Positions 59,581 through 64,000 of a DNA stretch of 64,000 bases are shown here, piece after piece. The stretch is from NCBI GenBank assembly GCA_958439425.1, contig CAUBVH010000001.1, forward strand, positions 62,001 to 126,000, written 5' to 3'. This DNA is from an uncultured Collinsella sp. (GTDB lineage Bacteria > Actinomycetota > Coriobacteriia > Coriobacteriales > Coriobacteriaceae). The notes below the pieces were generated by a model. The model was not told the origin of the DNA. It was given only the letters and a program-made list of their open reading frames with translations, and searched no databases. Position numbers and translations under genes: made by a program. Every line of letters starts with the position of its first letter. Position 1 is the first letter of the stretch.

Positions 59581-59640
59581 GTTTGTGTCGACGACAAACT
59601 GAACATTGTGGCGCGACCAAATTGAGCACTTTGGCAAACA
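59581..59640. mobile_element. IS21-type terminal repeats
   Basis: TGAACATTGTGGC and TTGAGCACTTTGGC occur 12 bases apart, the multiple-terminal-repeat layout of IS21-family ends. The istB remnant lies immediately to the right. The other end and istA are missing, so this is a truncated insertion sequence. Confidence 0.55.
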
Positions 59641-59652
59641 CGCCGCGTTAAC

Positions 59653-59979
59653 CTATCCCACCGCCTTGCCGAGCATGAGCGTCGCCTCCATACGGTGACT
59701 CGCGCCGGTGAACTCGACCAGGCGGCCGTGGTGGACGATGCGGTCGATCATCGCCGCCGCCATCTTGTCGTCCCCCAGGACCGTGCCCCACTTGCTGAAC
59801 TCAATGTTTGTGGTGATGACCAGGCTGTGCCTCTCGTAGCAGTCCGACACCCCCTGGAACAGCAGCCTCGCGCTGTCGAGGTCCAGCGGCACGTAGCCGA
59901 ACTCGTTCAGGATGACCAGGTCGTTTCTGGCGATGTCCCTCATCGCCGCCTCCAGCGAGTGCTCGCGCGCCGCCTTTTG
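59653..59979 (-). pseudogene. IstB (IS21 helper ATPase) C-terminal fragment
   Basis: About 108 residues remain: KAAREHSLEAAMRDIARNDL, VILNEFGYVPLD, LVITTNIEFSKWGTVLGDDK and IDRIVHHGRLVEFTGASHR. The Walker A half of IstB is absent. The Walker B acidic residue is Asn (LNEFGY instead of IDEFGY), so this is a dead copy. It ends near 59979, next to GGGATACATTTGGGATAC direct repeats. Confidence 0.8.
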
Positions 59980-60010
59980 GGATACATTTGGGATACAGCG
60001 CTATATACAA

Positions 60011-60046
60011 GAAACCGGTCTATCGCATTTCCGCAGGTAGACCGGT
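60011..60046 (-). terminator. Terminator of tRNA-Val
   Basis: On the minus strand AACCGGTCTA pairs with TAGACCGGTT around about 15 bases and is followed by TCTTG. It is nine bases after the CCA end. Confidence 0.75.
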
Positions 60047-60054
60047 TGAACAAT

Positions 60055-60129
60055 TGGTGGGCGTTAGAAGATTTGAACTTCTGACCTCTTCCGTGTCAGG
60101 GAAGCGCTCTCCCCCTGAGCTAAACGCCC
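60055..60129 (-). tRNA. tRNA-Val (GAC)
   Basis: On the minus strand: acceptor GGGCGTT/AACGCCC, D arm GCTC/GAGC, anticodon arm CTTCC/GGAAG with loop CTGACAC giving anticodon GAC, T arm with GTTCAAA, discriminator A and encoded CCA. The mobile remnants lie immediately beyond its 3' end, the usual side for integration. Confidence 0.95.
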
Positions 60130-60158
60130 GATCAAGGGTGCGCGAGTGCGCAGGGAAT

Positions 60159-60187
60159 AATATAACGGAGCTCCCACCCAGTGGCAA
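60159..60187 (-). promoter_or_regulatory. Promoter of tRNA-Val
   Basis: On the minus strand TTGCCA (60187-60182) and TATATT (60164-60159) are 17 bases apart. Confidence 0.75.
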
Positions 60188-60359
60188 GAACTATTTTAAA
60201 AAACTGGTGAATTGTGGCCCCATCGGAGCCTGCCGCAGCGCGAACAGCACGCGAAAAGTCGCGTTTGTACCCCCGATGAACTGCACGTTCGCGTAAAATG
60301 TTCCCATTATGGGCAAATGGTGTCCAGGTAGTTTACGATGCGGCATCTGGGGGAGGGAC

Positions 60360-61244
60360 ATGTCGGACGCGCGCTCGCTGCGAAAACAGTTCAATCGCAT
60401 GCTCGCCACGTTGCTGGTGGCGCTTGCTGCTGCCGGAGCCGTAACGTATGCTTGGTACATCTACAACGCCAACCGCCACATCACCGACGTCAAGATGGCC
60501 GCGGGCACGGGCGTGACCTTCCTTATCTCCAACGAGTACGACGGCGAATACAAAACCAACGCCGGCCTGAGCTTTACGGGTCTGCTCGATCCCGTCTCGA
60601 CCGACAACGTGCTCAACGGCTTTCAAAAGGTAACGGGCTTTACCGGCGGAACCACCCAGGACTCGCTGTTTGCCAGCATGTTTGGTGCCGCCGAGCATTC
60701 CGACTACTACAAAACCTCTCTGTACCTGGCCACCAACTCGGCCGCGACCGACGTGTACCTGTCGGGTATCGACTTTACCGAGCAGGACCCGGCAAACCCC
60801 ATCTCCACCGCCCTGCGCGTGGGACTGGTTGCCTATGCTCCGGGACAGGGCGACACCGTTACGGGGCAGTATGTCTTTGAGGTCTCGGGCGAGCACAATC
60901 CCCAGGCGCGCTACAACACGCTCGACGGCAAGGATGCCGGCGAGAGCGAGCAGAATCACCTGGTGCTCGACAGCACCCGCTCCGATGGAACAACGGTTCA
61001 TTTTGACCAGCTGACCAGCGCAAACTTTTGCGATTACAACGAAGACACCGGTATCGTGAGCCTCAAGGATGCCACGACCAAGATCTGCAGCCTGCCCGCC
61101 GCGGTCGAGGGCGCCAACCGCAGCACGCCCGTACGCGTGGATGTGTACGTGTGGCTGGAAGGCTGCGATCCCGATTGCACCAACAATCTCGCCGCCACCA
61201 GCCTGCAATCGCTGGCGCTGCGCTTTGCCGGCAAGCGTTCGTAA
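60360..61244 (+). CDS. SipW-type exported surface protein, paralog 3
   Basis: A 294-residue exported protein. Basic start (MSDARSLRKQFNRML), hydrophobic segment and AVTYAWYIYN signal motif. Family blocks in order: LDPVSTDNVLNGF, STALRVGLVAY and VYVWLEGCDPDCTNNL at the C-terminus. The ATG follows GGGGGAGGG. It is the first of four tightly packed paralogs (gaps of 11, 13 and 2 bases). A TAAAAT hexamer at about 60294 could be its -10 element. Confidence 0.8.
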   Translation: MSDARSLRKQFNRMLATLLVALAAAGAVTYAWYIYNANRHITDVKMAAGTGVTFLISNEYDGEYKTNAGLSFTGLLDPVSTDNVLNGFQKVTGFTGGTTQDSLFASMFGAAEHSDYYKTSLYLATNSAATDVYLSGIDFTEQDPANPISTALRVGLVAYAPGQGDTVTGQYVFEVSGEHNPQARYNTLDGKDAGESEQNHLVLDSTRSDGTTVHFDQLTSANFCDYNEDTGIVSLKDATTKICSLPAAVEGANRSTPVRVDVYVWLEGCDPDCTNNLAATSLQSLALRFAGKRS

Positions 61245-61255
61245 GGGGGCTGGAC

Positions 61256-62092
61256 ATGAGTACAGCGAACATCAAAGATATCCTAATCTCGCGCCGTCGC
61301 ATGGTTGCCGCGGCCGCATGGATGCTGGTGCTGGTGGCCGCCCTGAGCGCCGCCACCTACGCCTGGTTTAGCAACTCGCGCTACACCAACGTGACGCCCG
61401 TGGCGCACACGGTAAGCGACGAGGGCTCCGACCTGCAGATTGGCCTTTCGGCCAACGGGCCCTGGGACACAACGGCAACGCTTGCCGCCGCCGACAAGAC
61501 GCTCTATCCCATCTCGACGGCAGACCTTTCCCGCTTTTGGCGTGGCACGTTCCAAAACGCCGCGGGCATCACGACCGACTACGCCGACTGCACCGCGCAG
61601 CTGGACGACTACGCTCTCTCGGGCACGCTGTACCTCAAGGGTAGCGATAGCGCGCTCAACGTGTATCTGTATCAGGGCCAGATGAGCGTGACGAGCGATC
61701 CGCAGCTGCTGGCCGCGCTGCGCCTGGGTCTGGTCATTACGACCCAGTCGGGCACGCAAACGCATGTCTTTACCTGCGACGACCTGGGCAATACCGCGGG
61801 CGCCACCAGTAGGCGTACCACTGCGCAAGACGGCGTGGTTGTGGCGGCTGGCGCCTCGGGCTGGGCCTACACCGCCGATCCCGCGCGCGCCATAAGCGCC
61901 TACAGCATGGACGGCACCGGCGACACGCCCGCGGCGCGCGCAGGCGCCACGCCCGTCTGTACGCTAGCCGCCAACGAAGTGGCAAGCGTTCGCTACGTTG
62001 TGTACATGGAAGGCTGCGACGCCAATTGCATCGACGAGGCTCAGGCCCGCGATGTGGTGCTGCAGCTTGCCTTTGCCGCGGCCAAGGCATAA
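61256..62092 (+). CDS. SipW-type exported surface protein, paralog 4
   Basis: A 278-residue exported protein with MSTANIKDILISRRRMVA, a hydrophobic segment and SAATYAWFSNSR. Family blocks: LYPISTADLSRFW, LAALRLGLVITT and VVYMEGCDANCIDEA. Paired Cys residues (YADCTAQ, HVFTCDD, PVCTLAA, EGCDANC) suggest disulfides after export. AAGGGGGC precedes the ATG, 11 bases after paralog 3. Confidence 0.8.
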   Translation: MSTANIKDILISRRRMVAAAAWMLVLVAALSAATYAWFSNSRYTNVTPVAHTVSDEGSDLQIGLSANGPWDTTATLAAADKTLYPISTADLSRFWRGTFQNAAGITTDYADCTAQLDDYALSGTLYLKGSDSALNVYLYQGQMSVTSDPQLLAALRLGLVITTQSGTQTHVFTCDDLGNTAGATSRRTTAQDGVVVAAGASGWAYTADPARAISAYSMDGTGDTPAARAGATPVCTLAANEVASVRYVVYMEGCDANCIDEAQARDVVLQLAFAAAKA

Positions 62093-62105
62093 GGGGGCGA
62101 GTGGC

Positions 62106-63083
62106 ATGCAAGATAAGAAGCAGATGCAGCTAGACGGCAGCGAGGCAGAGACGGCGCGCGTCAACACGGCGGCAACCGCCGCCTTCGAGCCCACCGAGCC
62201 CGCAACCACCATCCGCCACCACACCCGCCGCGCGCGTGCTTACATTGCACTCGTTATGGTGGCGCTCGCCGCCACTTTGGGCGCCGCCACCTACGCGTGG
62301 TTCACGAGCAACATGAAGGTCAATACCAACTCGGTGAGCGTGCACAGCGACACATCCAAGCTGGTACTGGAGCTCGGCGATGCCGATCTCGGCAGCTGGT
62401 CGCAGCAGGGCGACGTTTCCCTGACTTCCAGCGTAAATGGTGCCGTGACGCTCTACCCGGTCTCGACTTTTGACCTCAACGGTTTTGCTGCCTGCGCGCA
62501 AAACAACTCGGCCGGCGATGCCACGGTGTTTGAGCAGGCAAAAGACAACGGATCCGCGTTCTACCACGGCTGGATCGACCTGCGCCCCACCATTACCGGA
62601 ACGGGCGCCAGCAAAGTAAAGGGCAAGGTCAACCTGTATCTGGCCGAATCCCTGGTCCCGCAGGACGCCAACGCCGAGCTGCTGCGCGCAGCCCGCGTGG
62701 GCATTAAGATCTCGAGCGGCAGCCAGGTGTTCGCCACCAACATCTTTGAGCTCGACAGCTCCGACGGCGGCCATCGCGACGAGCATCCCGCGACCGTCCC
62801 CGCGGGCCTGGCAGGCTATACCGAGGGCATGCTTTTGGGCTGGCAAAACGGTCAGCTCGCTTGCGGTGCCAACGTGACGCGGGACCCGGCCGCCTTTTCG
62901 CTGGACACGAGCGAGACAGCCACGCGCCCGCAAAGTACGCTTGCCACGCTGGGGCTGGGCCAGACCTATCGTCTTGATATCTATTACTACATCGAGGGCA
63001 CCGACCCCGATAGCGCCGACTATCTGTATCAGGATCCGGGCACCTTGCACCTGGCGCTCTTTGCGACCTTGGACGGTGAGTAG
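62106..63083 (+). CDS. SipW-type exported surface protein, paralog 5
   Basis: A 325-residue exported protein with a longer cytoplasmic N-terminus (about 45 residues, ending RHHTRRARAYIA) before the hydrophobic segment and GAATYAWFTSN. Blocks: LYPVSTFDLNGF, LRAARVGIKIS and IYYYIEGTDPDSADYL, where the usual Cys is Ser. The stop lies two bases before paralog 6. AAGGGGGCGAGTGGC precedes the ATG. Confidence 0.8.
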   Translation: MQDKKQMQLDGSEAETARVNTAATAAFEPTEPATTIRHHTRRARAYIALVMVALAATLGAATYAWFTSNMKVNTNSVSVHSDTSKLVLELGDADLGSWSQQGDVSLTSSVNGAVTLYPVSTFDLNGFAACAQNNSAGDATVFEQAKDNGSAFYHGWIDLRPTITGTGASKVKGKVNLYLAESLVPQDANAELLRAARVGIKISSGSQVFATNIFELDSSDGGHRDEHPATVPAGLAGYTEGMLLGWQNGQLACGANVTRDPAAFSLDTSETATRPQSTLATLGLGQTYRLDIYYYIEGTDPDSADYLYQDPGTLHLALFATLDGE

Positions 63084-63085
63084 CC

Positions 63086-63892
63086 ATGACGCGTAAGCAA
63101 CCCACCGCCAGCTGCACGCCCGCCACCGGCAAGCCCGCCGGCGCGCAAGCCCCCGCCGACACCGACCTGCGCCGCAAGCTCACCACCACCGTGGTGCTGG
63201 TGCTGTTTGCGCTGGTGGCGATAGCCATGGCAACGTTTGCCTGGTTCTCCATCGCCGATAGCGCCAAGACCCGCATGCTCATGATTGATGCCAACGCCGA
63301 CGGCTCGCTGCGCTTTGACCTGGACGAGCACGCCACGTTCGAAGAATACGTGCACAGCCTGGGCTTCGACCAGATCTCGGCACGCATCGCCAGCGAAAAG
63401 GGCGTGGACATCGATGCATCCAGGCTCAAGCCCGTCACCACGAGCGACTACCAGACTTTTACCTTCGAGGACGGCTCCACCGCCGATCCCGCGACCGGCG
63501 CCTACCTGGAGTTCACGCTGCACTTTATGAGCAGTACGGACCTGCGCGTTCGCCTGACCGGGCAGGACGGCGACGGTGGCGCGTCCGGCACGCGATTTAG
63601 CTCCGACACGCAGGGCATGGCCAGCGCCATGCGCATGAGCTTTACCGCCGACGGTCACACCTGGGTCTACAACCCCAACGGAGGCGGGGGCTCGTCTGGT
63701 GCGGCCACCGTCTTTGGGCTCGACTCGGGAGTAGCGAACGCGGCCAGCGACATGTTCGGCCTAATAAAAGATACGGACAAGCCGGTAACCGTTCGCATAT
63801 GGCTCGAGGGAACGGACCCAAATTGCACTAATATGCTAAAGGGAGCTAACTATTCGGTTTCGATGCGCTTTGAGGGCATCGAGGAACAGTAG
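63086..63892 (+). CDS. SipW-type exported surface protein, paralog 6
   Basis: A 268-residue exported protein. N-terminal 30 residues are Thr/Pro/Ala-rich, then DLRRKLTTT, a hydrophobic segment and MATFAWFSIAD. Blocks: LKPVTTSDYQTF, ASAMRMSF and VRIWLEGTDPNCTNML near the end. It has a Gly-rich run (NPNGGGGSSG). It overlaps no neighbour but starts two bases after paralog 5, implying coupled translation. Confidence 0.8.
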   Translation: MTRKQPTASCTPATGKPAGAQAPADTDLRRKLTTTVVLVLFALVAIAMATFAWFSIADSAKTRMLMIDANADGSLRFDLDEHATFEEYVHSLGFDQISARIASEKGVDIDASRLKPVTTSDYQTFTFEDGSTADPATGAYLEFTLHFMSSTDLRVRLTGQDGDGGASGTRFSSDTQGMASAMRMSFTADGHTWVYNPNGGGGSSGAATVFGLDSGVANAASDMFGLIKDTDKPVTVRIWLEGTDPNCTNMLKGANYSVSMRFEGIEEQ

Positions 63893-63952
63893 ATATGCAC
63901 GGCGGCCATCGGGCCGCGCACGACCTAGTCAGACACGGTAGTAAGGGACATC

Positions 63953-64000
63953 ATGCAATCTGTTAAAAAGGCCGCATCCATCGCACTGAGCGTCGTCATG
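63953..64000 (+). CDS. Start of a further exported protein (truncated by window)
   Basis: The first 16 codons read MQSVKKAASIALSVVM, a basic start with a hydrophobic segment, as in a signal peptide. TAAGGGACATC precedes the ATG. It is probably the next gene of the surface-protein operon; the product cannot be identified. Confidence 0.55.
   Translation, partial: MQSVKKAASIALSVVM

Overview
The window looks like chromosome from a Collinsella-type gut actinobacterium (class Coriobacteriia). The pointers are a high-GC core with strong codon bias, two mannose-family PTS systems, a YitT protein, rubrerythrin, an insulinase-type M16 protease and the general style of its short intergenic palindromes. 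Genus is an inference from gene content, not from a marker gene; no rRNA is present.

Bases 1-20,300 are mostly housekeeping. They carry the end of an MFS permease, a glycosyltransferase overlapping a LytS/LytTR two-component pair, a phosphodiesterase, tRNA-Asp, an Rrf2 regulator, a MutY-like glycosylase without an iron-sulfur cluster, rubrerythrin, a nucleotidyltransferase/HTH pair resembling a toxin-antitoxin module, RmuC, an ABC exporter, endonuclease III, Mfd, a PAP2 phosphatase, a threonine-aldolase-type enzyme and a GNAT acetyltransferase.

Bases 20,800-47,300 are dominated by a sugar-amine island. It has four SIS-domain proteins of the FrlB/GfrE/GfrF deglycase type, two mannose-family PTS modules (EIIAB-C-D and EIIA, B, C, D), four GntR/UTRA repressors, an EamA exporter and a HAD phosphatase. 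The most economical reading is uptake, phosphorylation and cleavage of Amadori-type or amino-sugar compounds. Interspersed are YitT, RecQ, an L-lactate/2-hydroxyacid dehydrogenase, MetA, 5-formyl-THF cyclo-ligase, a HicBA module and an M16 protease. Putative operators can be read in front of several of these genes.

Bases 47,700-64,000 hold the most unusual locus. A PilZ protein and a membrane-anchored protein with a long Lys/Pro-rich cytoplasmic tail are followed by six paralogous exported proteins. All six have a SipW-type (TasA/camelysin-like) signal segment ending in a T-[YF]-A-W-[FY] motif, and they share three further short motifs. The last four are packed head to tail and a further exported gene starts at the window edge. 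I read this as a surface-fibre or cell-surface assembly locus, possibly under c-di-GMP control.

The locus is interrupted at 52.5-60.1 kb by accessory DNA: an HNH endonuclease, a zinc-ribbon ORF, a DUF5710 protein, and then a decayed mobile element ending beside tRNA-Val. The element contains primase, scaffold-like and IS21 remnants and carries a cytosine methyltransferase convergent with a DUF262-HEPN operon, which is a likely defence cassette.

Intergenic DNA is rich in dispersed palindromic repeats. They include a 128-bp repeat whose two copies have compensatory stem changes, a roughly 123-bp palindrome in two copies, and hairpins centred on GGGACAG.
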